A DNA stretch of 64,000 nt, taken from assembly GCF_030812195.1 (NCBI RefSeq), contig NZ_JAUSSF010000002.1, positions 868,001-932,000 of the forward strand, given 5' to 3'. The notes under the pieces are model-generated. The model was not told the origin of the DNA. It made no database searches and saw nothing but the letters and a program-made list of their open reading frames with translations. The translations under genes and the position numbers were made by a program. Positions 34,107 to 44,234 of this stretch are shown piece after piece (position 1 is the stretch's first letter; every line of letters begins with the position of its first letter). Origin of the DNA: Chryseobacterium lathyri. Its GTDB lineage: Bacteria > Bacteroidota > Bacteroidia > Flavobacteriales > Weeksellaceae.

Positions 34107-34430
34107 ATGAGCGTAAAAGATACAAAAGCAGAAGTAAATACTATTACTTACGATAAAGACAAGATTGAAGATAAAGTAGGTTCAATCTATGAAGCTATTG
34201 TTATCATGGGAAAGAGAGCAGAGCAGATCAATGCAGAGATCCGTACGGAGCTTCACAATAAACTGGACGAATTTGCTGTGCACAATTCTACATTGGAAGA
34301 AGTTTTCGAAAACAGAGAGCAGATTGAAATCTCTAAACATTACGAAAAACTTCCTAAGCCTACTTCTATTGCTATCGAAGAATGGCTGAATGAAGATATC
34401 TATTTCAGAAAGACAGAAGACAGAAAATAA
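34107..34430 (+). CDS. rpoZ: DNA-directed RNA polymerase omega subunit (RpoZ/Rpb6-like)
   Basis: This 107-residue protein matches the Bacteroidota omega subunit: GSIYEAIVIMGKRAEQINAE is the conserved Rpb6/omega helix, with an acidic carboxy-terminal half. Omega helps assemble and stabilise RNA polymerase. Its place between bamD and coaBC, 42 nt after bamD, is the standard flavobacterial arrangement and supports the call. Confidence 0.85.
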   Translation: MSVKDTKAEVNTITYDKDKIEDKVGSIYEAIVIMGKRAEQINAEIRTELHNKLDEFAVHNSTLEEVFENREQIEISKHYEKLPKPTSIAIEEWLNEDIYFRKTEDRK

Positions 34431-34452
34431 TCATTTGTGTTTTTTATATATG

Positions 34453-34491
34453 AAGGTCATAAGGGAATTCAGTTCTTTTATGACCTTTGTC
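34453..34491 (+). terminator. Probable terminator after rpoZ
   Basis: AAGGTCATAA (34453-34462) and TTATGACCTT (34478-34487) form a perfect 10-bp stem, followed by a moderately T-rich stretch. Confidence 0.6.
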
Positions 34492-34553
34492 TGTTTATAC
34501 CCTGTCTTTGTGCGAAAAAATAAGTAATTTAGGAGTTCAAAAATTAAAACTAA

Positions 34554-35759
34554 ATGAGTGTTTCCGGTAAAAAGATACTTATCGCTGTTTCTGGGGGAAT
34601 TGCGGCCTATAAAATTCATTTCCTGATCAGGGATTTTGTAAAAAAAGGAGCCGAAGTTCAGGTGATTGTAACTCCCGATGCAGAGCAGTTTGTAACGAAA
34701 TTAAGTCTTTCAACCCTTTCCAGAAAACCTGTGTATTCAGATTTTTATGGTGATAACGGTATCTGGAACAGCCATGTGGAGATGGCTTTATGGGCAGATG
34801 TAATGATTATAGCCCCATGCACGGCCAATACATTAGCTAAAATGGTTCACGGCATGTGTGGCAACCTCGTGATTGCCACCTATATGTCTGCAAAATGTCC
34901 AGTGTTTATTGCTCCGGCCATGGATCTTGATATGTATGCACATCCTTCCACTAAACAGAATCTTGAAATGGCAGAAGATTATGGGCATATCATCATTCCT
35001 GCTGAAACCGGTGAACTGGCCAGCGGATTGGTAGGACAGGGAAGAATGGCAGAACCTGAAACCATCTTTAAAACTGTTGATCATTTCTTTACTTCTGGAA
35101 ATCAGACCAAAAGCTTAGAAGGAAAAACAATACTGATCACGGCTGGGCCTACCTATGAAGCTCTTGATCCCGTGAGATTTATCGGGAACCATTCCTCCGG
35201 CAAAATGGGTTTTTCCCTTGCTGAAGAAGCCTCAAAAAGAGGAGCGAAAGTTATTTTGATATCAGGACCCAGCTCACAAAAAACAGATGATAAAAATATC
35301 CAGCTTCATAAAGTAACCTCTGCCAAAGAAATGCTGAATAAAGTTTTTGAATTTTATGACCGTGTGGATATTGGTATTGCGAGTGCAGCAGTAGCAGATT
35401 ATGCTCCAAAAGAGGTAGCAAAAGAGAAAATTAAAAAAAATGATGATAGCTTAACCATCGAATTGGTTAAAAATCCAGATATTCTTAAGACAATGGGTGA
35501 AAAGAAAACCCATCAGTTTTTGGTAGGTTTTGCGCTGGAAACCCAGAATGAAGAAGAAAATGCCAAAGGAAAGCTGGAAAAGAAAAACCTCGATATGATC
35601 GTACTGAACTCGCTCCGTGACGAAGGAGCCGGCTTTAAGAATGATACCAATAAAATCAAAATATTCACCAAAACAGAGAAAAAGGAATTTGATCTCAAAT
35701 CTAAGGACGAAGTAGCTGCGGATATTCTGGATTTTGTTGAGGCTCAACTTTTAAAATAA
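34554..35759 (+). CDS. coaBC: Bifunctional phosphopantothenoylcysteine decarboxylase / synthetase
   Basis: The 401-residue fusion has the CoaC flavin domain first: GGIAAYK, the catalytic histidine in NSHVEMALWADV, APCTANTLAKM, and APAMDLDMY. CoaB follows from about residue 190 (TILITAGPTYEALDPVRFIG; KEKIKKNDD with the conserved lysines). It joins cysteine to phosphopantothenate and decarboxylates the product in coenzyme A synthesis. Length and domain order are normal. Confidence 0.95.
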   Translation: MSVSGKKILIAVSGGIAAYKIHFLIRDFVKKGAEVQVIVTPDAEQFVTKLSLSTLSRKPVYSDFYGDNGIWNSHVEMALWADVMIIAPCTANTLAKMVHGMCGNLVIATYMSAKCPVFIAPAMDLDMYAHPSTKQNLEMAEDYGHIIIPAETGELASGLVGQGRMAEPETIFKTVDHFFTSGNQTKSLEGKTILITAGPTYEALDPVRFIGNHSSGKMGFSLAEEASKRGAKVILISGPSSQKTDDKNIQLHKVTSAKEMLNKVFEFYDRVDIGIASAAVADYAPKEVAKEKIKKNDDSLTIELVKNPDILKTMGEKKTHQFLVGFALETQNEEENAKGKLEKKNLDMIVLNSLRDEGAGFKNDTNKIKIFTKTEKKEFDLKSKDEVAADILDFVEAQLLK

Positions 35760-35795
35760 TTTTAATAAATTTCCGTTCTCAATTTTTAATAGATA

Positions 35796-36698
35796 ATGAA
35801 AAAAATCATAAGCTTATTTTTGCTGCTTTTTATATATAATCTGAGTTTCTCCCAGGAATTGCTTGCAACTGTACAGATCAACTCCCAGCAGTTGGGAGGA
35901 AGTAACCAGCAGGCCTATAAAGCTCTGGAGAAAAGTCTCAGAGACTTTATCAATAATACCAGCTGGACGGGGAAAAAGCTTCAAAATTTCGAAAAGGTTA
36001 AATGTAATTTTGCTGTCGTGATCGCTGAAAGAGATGGAAACAGATTCAAAGGAAGTATTGTAATCCAGGCTGTCCGTCCGGTGTACAATACCAGCTATGA
36101 ATCACCATTAGTCAACCTTCAGGATCAGAGATTTGCATTTGAATATGTGGAAAATGAAAATCTTGTATTCAATGAAAGACAGTTTTCCGGAAAAAACCTG
36201 ATTGATGTGATCAGTTTTTATGTGTACGTGATTTTAGGGTATGATGCTGACAGTTTTCAGTCTATGGGTGGAACACAGTGGTTTGCAAAAGCACAGCAGA
36301 TCGCTCAGAATTCCCAGAACAGGAATTATGAAGGATGGAATGTTATCAATGAGCCGCGAAGCCGCACGATCCTGATCAATGAAATCATCAACCCGAACTG
36401 GAGCCAATTACGTTCCACAATGTATACTTACCATAGAGCAGGTTTGGATAATTTATTCAACCAGGACCAGACCGCTGCGAAAAAAGTGATTTTTGATGCC
36501 CTGTTACAGCTGAAGAGATATGAAAACTCTTTCCAGCAGTCCTATTATTTCAATCTGTTCCTTGATAACAAAAGTGATGAGATCTTTAATGTTTTCAATT
36601 CCGGAAACAACGGAGGAATTGTCATAAACGACCTTAAACAGCTGATGATGACGCTCTCTCCAAAAAATTCGGAGAACAAATGGAATAAGTGGAAATAA
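35796..36698 (+). CDS. DUF4835 secreted protein
   Basis: This 300-residue product has a signal peptide (MKKIISLFLLLFIYNLSFSQ) and the DUF4835 pattern: ELLATVQINSQQLGGSNQQA at the mature start, INNTSWTGKKLQNFEKVKCN, and a conserved NEPRSRTILINEIINP block near the middle. The family is restricted to Bacteroidota, nearly always sits between coaBC and recN, and has no known function. It is probably periplasmic. It starts 36 nt after coaBC. Confidence 0.85.
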   Translation: MKKIISLFLLLFIYNLSFSQELLATVQINSQQLGGSNQQAYKALEKSLRDFINNTSWTGKKLQNFEKVKCNFAVVIAERDGNRFKGSIVIQAVRPVYNTSYESPLVNLQDQRFAFEYVENENLVFNERQFSGKNLIDVISFYVYVILGYDADSFQSMGGTQWFAKAQQIAQNSQNRNYEGWNVINEPRSRTILINEIINPNWSQLRSTMYTYHRAGLDNLFNQDQTAAKKVIFDALLQLKRYENSFQQSYYFNLFLDNKSDEIFNVFNSGNNGGIVINDLKQLMMTLSPKNSENKWNKWK

Positions 36699-36739
36699 AG
36701 ATCCTTTGCTTCAAGTTATGAATACTTAATTCTATACTC

Positions 36740-36747
36740 TATATTTG
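36740..36747 (+). promoter_or_regulatory. -7 promoter element before recN
   Basis: TATATTTG followed by CA fits TAnnTTTG, 29 nt before the recN ATG, so recN can be transcribed independently of coaBC-DUF4835. Confidence 0.55.
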
Positions 36748-36775
36748 CATTACCTAAAGTAATCAGCTATTATCC

Positions 36776-38425
36776 ATGCTTTCGAGAATTTACATTAAAA
36801 ACTTTGCTTTGATTGATACTCTTGAAGTATCATTGAATAACGGTCTGCAGGTAATTACCGGAGAAACCGGAGCGGGGAAATCTATTATTTTAGGAGCCTT
36901 AAGGTTAATCCTCGGAGAAAGGGCTGAAGCTAAATCCATTTCTAAATCAGAAGAGAAAAGCATTGTAGAAACTGAATTTGACCTGAATAACCAGTTCAAA
37001 AAATTTTTCATTGAAAACGATCTCGATTATGAGCATCAGACCATTATCAGGCGGGAAATTCTTCCTTCAGGAAAATCCAGGGCATTCATCAATGATGTCC
37101 CTGTAACCCTTGATGTACTTAAAGAACTATCTTCAAAACTGATTGATATCCATTCGCAGTTTGAAACCTCAAACCTTTTTACCTCAGAATACCAGTTTAA
37201 AATTATTGACGGCCTTTCTGAAAATAAAAAGATTATTGAAGATTATCAGAATGAATTTTCAGACTTTCAGAGTTTAAAAATACAGCTTAAAAAATTTCAG
37301 ACCCAGCTCTCTGAAAACAGAAAAGAAAGTGATTATAAAGAATTTCTCTTAAACGAGCTGGAGGAACTGAAACTGGATGATGTAGATTATGAAGACCTTC
37401 AGAACCAGCTTTCTATCCAGGAAAACGCCGAGATGATCTCTGAAAATTTGGTACAGATTCTTTCAAGATTTCACCAGGAAGAAGTAGGAATTCTGTCTTT
37501 CTTTAACGAAGCTAAAAATAAACTGTCAAGGATTTCCGAAGTTTCAGGCAGCTTTTCAGAACTGGACGAAAGGCTGGAAACCTCTTTTGTGGAATTGAAA
37601 GATATTATTTCTGAACTTGAAAATGAATCGGAAAGAATAGAAATCAATCCGGCTAACCTTGCGATCCTTGTTGAGCTTAATAATAAAATCAATGCTTTAT
37701 TTTTGAAACATAACGTTTCTGACATCAATGAATTGAAAGAGCTCAGAGATCAGCTGGCGGGGGAAAAAAAAGGGGCTTCAGAGCTTGAAGATTATATTGA
37801 AGAGCTTGAAGAAAATATTTCCAAAAAAGAAAAAATACTTCAATCTCTGGCAGAAAAACTTTCAAAAAACAGAAAGAAGTCTATTTCTGTCTTTATCAAA
37901 AAAGCAGAAGACCTTCTCAAAAAATTAGGTCTTGAAAAAGCCAGAGTTGATATTGAGCTTCAGGATACAACAGAGTTTAATGCATTTGGGAAAGAAAATA
38001 TACAGTTGCTGTTTCAAGCCAATTCAGGCTTTCCTTTAAAACCGATCCAGACAGCCATTTCCGGCGGTGAAAGATCAAGAGTAATGCTTGCCGTGAAGAA
38101 GATCATTGCCGAGAGCGATGAGCTTCCAACCCTTATTCTTGATGAAATTGACACGGGAGTTTCCGGAAAAGTGGCAGAAGAGATCGGAAACCTGATGAGA
38201 GAAATGGCCACGGATATGCAGCTTATCGTTATTTCCCACCTTGCACAGGTTGCTGCAAAAGGAAATGACAACTACAAAGTGGTGAAACGTGATATTTCCG
38301 GCAAAACACAGTCCACCATCATTCCTCTGAATGACGAGGAAAAACTGAACGAGATCGCCCAGCTTCTTTCCGGAAGTAAAATTACTGAAGCGGCGCTGGC
38401 ACAGGCGAAAGAATTAATAGGCTAA
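36776..38425 (+). CDS. recN: DNA repair protein RecN
   Basis: The 549-residue SMC-like ATPase has MLSRIYIKNFALIDTLEVSL at its start and Walker A GETGAGKS near residue 30. A long coiled-coil middle follows (about 150-370, heavily Glu/Lys/Leu). The carboxy-terminal head holds the signature ISGGERSRVMLAVKKI and Walker B LILDEIDTGVSG. RecN acts early in double-strand-break repair and brings DNA ends together. Length is usual for the family. Confidence 0.95.
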   Translation: MLSRIYIKNFALIDTLEVSLNNGLQVITGETGAGKSIILGALRLILGERAEAKSISKSEEKSIVETEFDLNNQFKKFFIENDLDYEHQTIIRREILPSGKSRAFINDVPVTLDVLKELSSKLIDIHSQFETSNLFTSEYQFKIIDGLSENKKIIEDYQNEFSDFQSLKIQLKKFQTQLSENRKESDYKEFLLNELEELKLDDVDYEDLQNQLSIQENAEMISENLVQILSRFHQEEVGILSFFNEAKNKLSRISEVSGSFSELDERLETSFVELKDIISELENESERIEINPANLAILVELNNKINALFLKHNVSDINELKELRDQLAGEKKGASELEDYIEELEENISKKEKILQSLAEKLSKNRKKSISVFIKKAEDLLKKLGLEKARVDIELQDTTEFNAFGKENIQLLFQANSGFPLKPIQTAISGGERSRVMLAVKKIIAESDELPTLILDEIDTGVSGKVAEEIGNLMREMATDMQLIVISHLAQVAAKGNDNYKVVKRDISGKTQSTIIPLNDEEKLNEIAQLLSGSKITEAALAQAKELIG

Positions 38426-38476
38426 AAAAACTGTAACATATTTTACATTATACTGACTAATGTAAAAAACTAAAAT

Positions 38477-39943
38477 ATGTTTCTAAAGTTCCTCAGGCTT
38501 GAAATCAAAAGCTTTTTCCGTGGTACTTCTGTAGGCTTAAATCTGGCCATGAAAATCCTTCGTTTTATAGGAATTTTTTATTTTATGGCATGCCTGGCGG
38601 GTGGTGCTTTTGCTGTATTCTTCTATGTACGGGATGAAATGCACTTGGATCCTTTAAAAGTTGTTTCAAAATTTTTAGTTATTGCATGGGCGGTAGATCT
38701 GATCTTAAAATACATCTGGCAGGAAATGCCAACTCAGAATATCAAACCGTTTCTGACCCAGAATATTCCGAAGAATACGCTGGTCAATTATATGTTTGTG
38801 AAAACCTTTCTTTCGGCGTTAAGCTGGCTGAATTCTTTATTCTTTATCACATTTTCTGTCATTGCACTGTTCAATGGATATAGTGTGACGGGTGTTTTGA
38901 CCTGGTTTATCGGGATCTCCCTTTTGTTTTATCTTAATAATTTTATCAATATTCTGTTTAATGATAAGGAAGCAGTTGCCATTATCATAGGACTTTTATT
39001 TGCTGCGGTGGCCGGGCTTGGATATTATAATATTGTACCTGTGCTTTCTTACTCAGAAAGATTTGTCTACGGTTTCTACAAGAATCCTTATATGGTGGTA
39101 ATTCCGATTATGCTGTTTTTCAGTCTTTGGAGAATATGCTTTAATTACGTCCGTAAAGAATTTTATCTGGATCGGGGATTAGAAGCTAAAAAGCAGTTCG
39201 GGAAAACGGAAAATATTGCTTTCTTAAATAAATATGGTGTTATCGGAACGTTTATCAACAATGATATTAAAATGCTGAGACGTAATAAGGTAACAAAAGG
39301 TATTCTGATTGGAAGCTTTTTCTTTCTTTTTTACGGATTGCTGATGTTTACGTCTACGATTTATAAAACACCTGCCATGATGATGTTTATGGGGTTGTTT
39401 GTAACCGGAGGTTTTCAGTTTCTTTTCGGGCAGAGGGTTCCTGCTTTCGACAGTTCTTACTATCCGCTGATGATGACGCTGAACGTTCCCTACAAAGAAT
39501 ATCTCAAAGCTAAATGGTGGCTGATGAACATTATGACAGCAGCTTCAATCATTATTGCATTGTTCTACGCCTATTTCGGCTGGGAGCTGTATGTTACATT
39601 TTTTGCAGCTGGACTTTATAATATTGGGGTAAATTCCCAGCTTACCCTTTGGTCCGGAGCATTTAATAAAACCCAGATCGACCTTAATTCAAAGGAAAAA
39701 AGAATAGGACAGAAAAACAGCTTTAATCTGAAATCCATGCTCTTGTTAATTCCGAAAATGCTGCTTCCAATGGGTGTTTTTGCTCTGTCAAAATATTTCT
39801 TTGGAATTACAGCCGGAGTTGTAAGCATTGCCGTTTTTGGACTTTTAGGATTCTTCCTTAGAGAAAAAATATTCGATATCATTGTCAAACAATATAAACG
39901 CGAAAAATACAGTACACTGGACGCATTTAAAAACAAAGACTAA
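38477..39943 (+). CDS. DUF5687 membrane protein, likely ABC-exporter permease
   Basis: This 488-residue protein has about ten to twelve hydrophobic segments and no ATPase motif. The start MFLKFLRLEIKSFFRGTSVG and overall pattern match DUF5687, a Bacteroidota family found beside ABC ATPases. The ATPase gene starts 3 nt after its stop, so the two almost certainly form one transporter. Substrate unknown; the layout resembles ABC-2-type exporters. There is no C39 peptidase domain, which matters because a double-glycine peptide gene lies just beyond. Confidence 0.82.
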   Translation: MFLKFLRLEIKSFFRGTSVGLNLAMKILRFIGIFYFMACLAGGAFAVFFYVRDEMHLDPLKVVSKFLVIAWAVDLILKYIWQEMPTQNIKPFLTQNIPKNTLVNYMFVKTFLSALSWLNSLFFITFSVIALFNGYSVTGVLTWFIGISLLFYLNNFINILFNDKEAVAIIIGLLFAAVAGLGYYNIVPVLSYSERFVYGFYKNPYMVVIPIMLFFSLWRICFNYVRKEFYLDRGLEAKKQFGKTENIAFLNKYGVIGTFINNDIKMLRRNKVTKGILIGSFFFLFYGLLMFTSTIYKTPAMMMFMGLFVTGGFQFLFGQRVPAFDSSYYPLMMTLNVPYKEYLKAKWWLMNIMTAASIIIALFYAYFGWELYVTFFAAGLYNIGVNSQLTLWSGAFNKTQIDLNSKEKRIGQKNSFNLKSMLLLIPKMLLPMGVFALSKYFFGITAGVVSIAVFGLLGFFLREKIFDIIVKQYKREKYSTLDAFKNKD

Positions 39944-39945
39944 CT

Positions 39946-40671
39946 ATGATTACTATCAATAACTTATCCAAGACCTATGGAACTGCCACAGTTCTTAATA
40001 TTGAGTATCTTGAAATTCCTGACGGTGAAACTTTTGGACTGGTAGGAAATAATGGAGCGGGAAAAACCACACTTTTCAGTCTTATGCTTGATCTGATCCA
40101 GCCTACGACAGGATTTGTAAGCATCGAGGATATCAAAGTGAATGAATCTGAAATCTGGAAAAATAAAGTGTCTGCTTTTGTAGATGATACTTTCCTGATC
40201 GGCTATTTGACACCGGAGGAATATTTTTATTTCATTGGAGAACTGAGAGGGCAGAATAAGGCTTCCATCGATGAGTTTTTAAAGCCATTTCACGATTTTT
40301 TCAATGGTGAGATTCTCAATTCAGGAAAATACGTCCGTGATCTGTCAAAAGGAAATCAGAAAAAAGTGGGAATAGTAGGCGCTGTCATTGGAAATCCGGA
40401 GATCATTATTCTTGATGAACCTTTTGCGAATCTGGATCCTTCTACCCAAATTAAGCTTAAAAATCTGATTAAAGAACTTTCAAAGCAGGACGGCGTAACT
40501 TTTCTGATCTCGAGCCATGATCTTTCGCATACTACAGAAGTTTGCAACAGAATTGTTGTTGTGAATAAAGGGCAGCTTGTGAAAGATATAAAGACCAACC
40601 CGGAAACGTTGCGGGATCTTGAACAGTATTTTTCAGATCAGGTTTCGGTGTCTTCAGCAGTTAATTTATAA
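39946..40671 (+). CDS. ABC transporter ATP-binding protein
   Basis: The 241-residue protein has Walker A GNNGAGKTT (near residue 34), the signature LSKGNQKKVGI, Walker B IIILDEPFANLDP and the switch histidine in SSHDLSHT. It is a single-domain ABC ATPase of the ABC-2/exporter type, coupled to the DUF5687 permease 3 nt upstream. A palindromic terminator separates it from the converging peptide gene. Confidence 0.92.
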   Translation: MITINNLSKTYGTATVLNIEYLEIPDGETFGLVGNNGAGKTTLFSLMLDLIQPTTGFVSIEDIKVNESEIWKNKVSAFVDDTFLIGYLTPEEYFYFIGELRGQNKASIDEFLKPFHDFFNGEILNSGKYVRDLSKGNQKKVGIVGAVIGNPEIIILDEPFANLDPSTQIKLKNLIKELSKQDGVTFLISSHDLSHTTEVCNRIVVVNKGQLVKDIKTNPETLRDLEQYFSDQVSVSSAVNL

Positions 40672-40675
40672 TGAA

Positions 40676-40701
40676 AAGGGCGGGAAAATTTTCCCGCCCT
40701 T
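40676..40701. terminator. Perfect 26-bp palindrome between convergent genes
   Basis: AAGGGCGGGAAAA (40676-40688) and its exact inverse complement (40689-40701) meet without a spacer. It reads as a GC-rich stem with a T-rich tail on both strands, fitting a bidirectional terminator for the ABC gene and the peptide gene. Confidence 0.7.
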
Positions 40702-40714
40702 GCCATCAATTATT

Positions 40715-40921
40715 TTAAATAGGATCTTCCTCTATTGGAGTTGCACACATATCTACATGCACCATGCACATTCCCTGGCACGGATTGTCTGTGGGAACAC
40801 TGCAACATGCATAGTAACCATTGTACTGAACAAGATACCAGTTCGTAGGGCATCGTGGAATACTAGCACCTCCAAATACATCTTTCAGGTTTTCTCTGCT
40901 GAATTTTTTTGAATTTTTCAT
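40715..40921 (-). CDS. Double-glycine-leader cysteine-rich precursor peptide (bacteriocin-like), paralogue
   Basis: The 68-residue frame starts MKNSKKFSRENLKDVFGG|A, matching the leader of the peptide at 3002-3169 in charge, spacing and the GG-A cleavage site. The core has six cysteines (24, 39, 40, 48, 52, 59), the same number as the other peptide but with different spacing, and is aromatic-rich in the middle (NWYLVQYNGYY) and acidic at the end. It is a lone gene; the ABC transporter on the opposite strand has no leader-peptidase domain. Export and processing machinery must be encoded elsewhere. Activity unknown. Confidence 0.78.
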   Translation of the reverse strand: MKNSKKFSRENLKDVFGGASIPRCPTNWYLVQYNGYYACCSVPTDNPCQGMCMVHVDMCATPIEEDPI

Positions 40922-41016
40922 AAGATTAGTTTTTAAATATTATATCACTAATATATGAAATTATATAATGGAAACGGATCTTAATATTTTAAATATCAGA
41001 GTTTTATCAAAACTAA

Positions 41017-41044
41017 AAAGCCCCATGTATTCTGAGGCTTTTCT
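41017..41044 (-). terminator. Terminator of fumC
   Basis: On the minus strand AAAAGCC and GGGCTTTT-type arms form a stem around an ATAC-rich loop, followed by TTTT. It lies about 26 nt beyond the fumC stop. Confidence 0.65.
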
Positions 41045-41069
41045 ATCATTTAATCTCTATATATTAAAT

Positions 41070-42464
41070 TTATTTCAGGCTTCCTACCATGTTTTCAGGT
41101 TTCACCCATTCGTCAAACTGCTCAGCAGTTAAAAAACCAAGGTTCACAGCTTCTTCTTTTAGGGTAGTTCCGTTTTTGTGGGCTGTTTTTGCAATCTTCG
41201 CAGCATTTTCGTAACCAATATGTGTATTTAAAGCAGTAACAAGCATTAATGATTTGTCCACCAGTTCTTTAATTCTCTCATGGTTCGGTTCAATACCTTC
41301 TGCACAGTGATCATTGAATGAAATGCATGCATCAGCAATTAACTGGGCAGACTGAAGGAAGTTGTATGCCATTACAGGTTTAAAAACATTAAGCTCATAA
41401 TTTCCTTGTGTTCCGGCAAAAGATATGGTTGTATCATTTCCAAGAACCTGTGCACAAACCATTGTCATTGCTTCATTCTGTGTAGGATTTACTTTTCCCG
41501 GCATAATGGAAGATCCCGGCTCGTTCTCAGGAATATGAATTTCCCCTATTCCCGAACGTGGTCCGGAAGCTAATAATCTGATATCCTGGGCGATTTTAAA
41601 TAAAGAAACAGCCAACTGTTTTAGTGCACCGTGAGATTCCACAATCGCATCATGTGCTGCCAAAGCTTCAAATTTATTTTCAGCTGTAACAAATGGATGG
41701 TTCGTAAACTTCGCGATATATTCAGCTACTTTTACATCATAACCGTTTGGAGTATTAAGCCCTGTACCTACTGCAGTCCCGCCCAAAGCAAGCTCGGAAA
41801 GGTGAGGCAGGGTGTTTTTTAATGCTTTCAGTCCATATTCAAGCTGAGCTTTATAGCCTGAAAATTCCTGTCCCAAAGTAAGCGGCGTAGCATCCATAAG
41901 GTGTGTTCTCCCGATTTTTACAATATCTTTAAAAGCTTCTGCTTTTGCAGCAAGGGTATTTTTTAATTTTTCAACAGCAGGAATGGTTACCTCCACCACT
42001 TTCTTATAAGCGGCAATATGCATGGCTGTGGGATAAGTGTCGTTTGAAGACTGTGATTTGTTCACATCATCATTGGGATGAATTTCAGATGTATCACCTA
42101 AAGTTCCGCCATTGTTTACATGAGCTCTGTTTGAAACCACTTCATTAATGTTCATATTCGACTGTGTTCCGGAGCCGGTCTGCCAGATCACCAATGGAAA
42201 CTGGTCATTCAGTTTTCCTTCAAGAATTTCGTCACATACCCTGGCAATCATATCTCTTTTCTCTGCGGAAAGAACTCCAAGATCAGTGTTGGTGTAAGCT
42301 GCTGCTTTCTTTAAATAAGCAAAAGCTTCGATGATTTCGTGAGGCATAGAACCCTCCGGCCCGATCTTAAAATTATTTCTTGAACGTTCAGTTTGCGCTC
42401 CCCAAAATTTATCTGCAGGCACCTGAACCTCTCCCATAGTATCCTTTTCGATTCTGTAATTCAT
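41070..42464 (-). CDS. fumC: Class II fumarate hydratase
   Basis: From the ATG at 42464 ([20 protein letters not shown]) the 464-residue protein has the normal FumC start; the frame reaches back to 42542 but those 26 residues are not family sequence. Conserved blocks are [16 protein letters not shown], the TGxGLNTPNG-like loop ([15 protein letters not shown]), and the superfamily signature [11 protein letters not shown]. It is the oxygen-stable, iron-free fumarase. It is divergent from an oxygen-sensitive class I fumarase; the shared control region is 42465-42600. Confidence 0.96.
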   Translation of the reverse strand: MNYRIEKDTMGEVQVPADKFWGAQTERSRNNFKIGPEGSMPHEIIEAFAYLKKAAAYTNTDLGVLSAEKRDMIARVCDEILEGKLNDQFPLVIWQTGSGTQSNMNINEVVSNRAHVNNGGTLGDTSEIHPNDDVNKSQSSNDTYPTAMHIAAYKKVVEVTIPAVEKLKNTLAAKAEAFKDIVKIGRTHLMDATPLTLGQEFSGYKAQLEYGLKALKNTLPHLSELALGGTAVGTGLNTPNGYDVKVAEYIAKFTNHPFVTAENKFEALAAHDAIVESHGALKQLAVSLFKIAQDIRLLASGPRSGIGEIHIPENEPGSSIMPGKVNPTQNEAMTMVCAQVLGNDTTISFAGTQGNYELNVFKPVMAYNFLQSAQLIADACISFNDHCAEGIEPNHERIKELVDKSLMLVTALNTHIGYENAAKIAKTAHKNGTTLKEEAVNLGFLTAEQFDEWVKPENMVGSLK

Positions 42465-42576
42465 TGTGATTGAAATTTTTATAAAGTTAATCATAAACGC
42501 AGAATCCCGCAATTTATAACCATTATAAATATCGATATGCATGACTGATTTTACTCATGTTTTTTTAAGGATGGCG

Positions 42577-42584
42577 TATTTTTG
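42577..42584 (+). promoter_or_regulatory. -7 promoter element before class I fumarase
   Basis: TATTTTTG followed by CA fits TAnnTTTG and lies only 16 nt before the ATG at 42601, leaving a very short 5' leader of about ten bases. Confidence 0.6.
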
Positions 42585-42600
42585 CACAAACAAAAATTGA

Positions 42601-44208
42601 ATGGATTTTAGATATCAGGATCCGTATCCGATCCAGAAAGATGATACGGTGTATAAAAAATTGACATCAGATTACGTAAAGGTTGAAAAATTAGGAGAAA
42701 GAGAAATTTTAACAATTGATCCGAAAGGGCTTGAGCTTCTGGCTGAAGAAGCTATGGCTGATGTATCTTTCATGCTCCGTTCTTCACACCTTGAAAGTCT
42801 CAGAAGAATCATCGACGATCCGGAAGCAACTGATAACGACAGATTCGTAGCTTACAATTTGTTGCAGAATGCCGCAGTTGCTGTAGAAGGAGCTCTTCCT
42901 TCATGCCAGGATACCGGGACGGCTATTGTGATGGGTAAAAAAGGAGAAAATGTTTACACAGGAGTTGAGGATGGAGAATACCTGAGTAAAGGGATCTACA
43001 ACACTTATCAAAAAAGAAACCTCAGATATTCTCAAGTGGTTCCTTTGACGATGTTTGAAGAGAAAAATTCAGGATCAAACCTTCCCGCACAAATTGATAT
43101 TTATGCTAAAAAAGGAGATTACTATGAGTTTTTGTTTTTAACAAAAGGTGGGGGTTCTGCCAATAAAACATTCTTATACCAAAAGACCAAATCATTACTG
43201 AATGAAAAGTCTCTTGAAGCATTCGTAAAAGAAAGAATTTCAGATCTTGGGACAGCCGCATGTCCACCTTATCACCTGGCGCTTGTCATTGGAGGAACTT
43301 CAGCTGAAGCGAATCTGGCTGCTGTGAAAAAAGCCTCTGCAAAATATTATGACAACCTTCCGACAGAAGGAAACGAAGCAGGACAGGCTTTCAGAGACCT
43401 TGAATGGGAAGCTAAAGTTCAGAAGATCTGCCAGGAAAGTGCTATCGGAGCACAGTTTGGAGGAAAATACCTTACTCACGATGTAAGAGTGATCAGACTT
43501 CCGCGCCATGCCGCATCCTGCCCGGTTGGAATGGGGGTTTCATGCTCTGCAGACAGAAATATCAAAGGGAAAATTACAAAAGAAGGTATCTTCCTTGAAC
43601 AGCTTGAGCAGGATCCAAAAAGGTTTTTACCGGATACTCCTCCACACTTGGAAGAGGCTGTTGAGATCAATTTGAACAAGCCAATGCCTGAGATATTGGC
43701 TGAACTGTCTAAATATCCTATCAAAACCCGGTTAAAATTAAACGGAACACTGATCGTAGCCAGAGATATTGCTCATGCGAAGATCAAAGAAATCATCGAC
43801 AGCGGAAAACCGATGCCGGAATATTTCAAAAATCATCCCATCTATTATGCAGGACCTGCAAAAACTCCGGAAGGAATGGCATCAGGAAGTTTTGGACCTA
43901 CAACTGCCGGAAGAATGGATGTATATGTTGACGAATTCCAGAGCCATGGCGGAAGTATGATCATGCTTGCCAAAGGAAACAGAAGTAAGGATGTGACCAA
44001 TGCATGCGGTAAGTATGGTGGTTTTTATCTTGGATCCATCGGAGGACCTGCAGCCATCCTTGCCAAAGATAATATTGTATCCGTAGATATTGTAGATTTC
44101 CCTGAATTAGGGATGGAAGCTGTGAGAAAAATTGAAGTAAAAGATTTCCCGGCATTCATCATTACGGACGATAAAGGCAATGATTTCTTCGCAGATCTTG
44201 CTCACTAA
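42601..44208 (+). CDS. Class I (iron-sulfur) fumarate hydratase
   Basis: The 535-residue protein has both parts of the class I enzyme fused: the alpha part with [20 protein letters not shown] and [16 protein letters not shown], and the beta part with [20 protein letters not shown] and [20 protein letters not shown]. The cysteines in these blocks bind a [4Fe-4S] cluster. It interconverts fumarate and malate and is sensitive to oxygen and superoxide. Length equals that of E. coli FumA/FumB. It stands divergent to fumC, so the two fumarases may be expressed under different oxygen or iron conditions. Confidence 0.93.
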   Translation: MDFRYQDPYPIQKDDTVYKKLTSDYVKVEKLGEREILTIDPKGLELLAEEAMADVSFMLRSSHLESLRRIIDDPEATDNDRFVAYNLLQNAAVAVEGALPSCQDTGTAIVMGKKGENVYTGVEDGEYLSKGIYNTYQKRNLRYSQVVPLTMFEEKNSGSNLPAQIDIYAKKGDYYEFLFLTKGGGSANKTFLYQKTKSLLNEKSLEAFVKERISDLGTAACPPYHLALVIGGTSAEANLAAVKKASAKYYDNLPTEGNEAGQAFRDLEWEAKVQKICQESAIGAQFGGKYLTHDVRVIRLPRHAASCPVGMGVSCSADRNIKGKITKEGIFLEQLEQDPKRFLPDTPPHLEEAVEINLNKPMPEILAELSKYPIKTRLKLNGTLIVARDIAHAKIKEIIDSGKPMPEYFKNHPIYYAGPAKTPEGMASGSFGPTTAGRMDVYVDEFQSHGGSMIMLAKGNRSKDVTNACGKYGGFYLGSIGGPAAILAKDNIVSVDIVDFPELGMEAVRKIEVKDFPAFIITDDKGNDFFADLAH

Positions 44209-44234
44209 TTAGTTTAAAATCAAAATAAATTATA

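Noticed and set aside
38477-40671. Dedicated exporter for the double-glycine peptide at 40715
   Set aside because: The ATPase has no C39 peptidase domain, the genes converge, and a terminator separates them.
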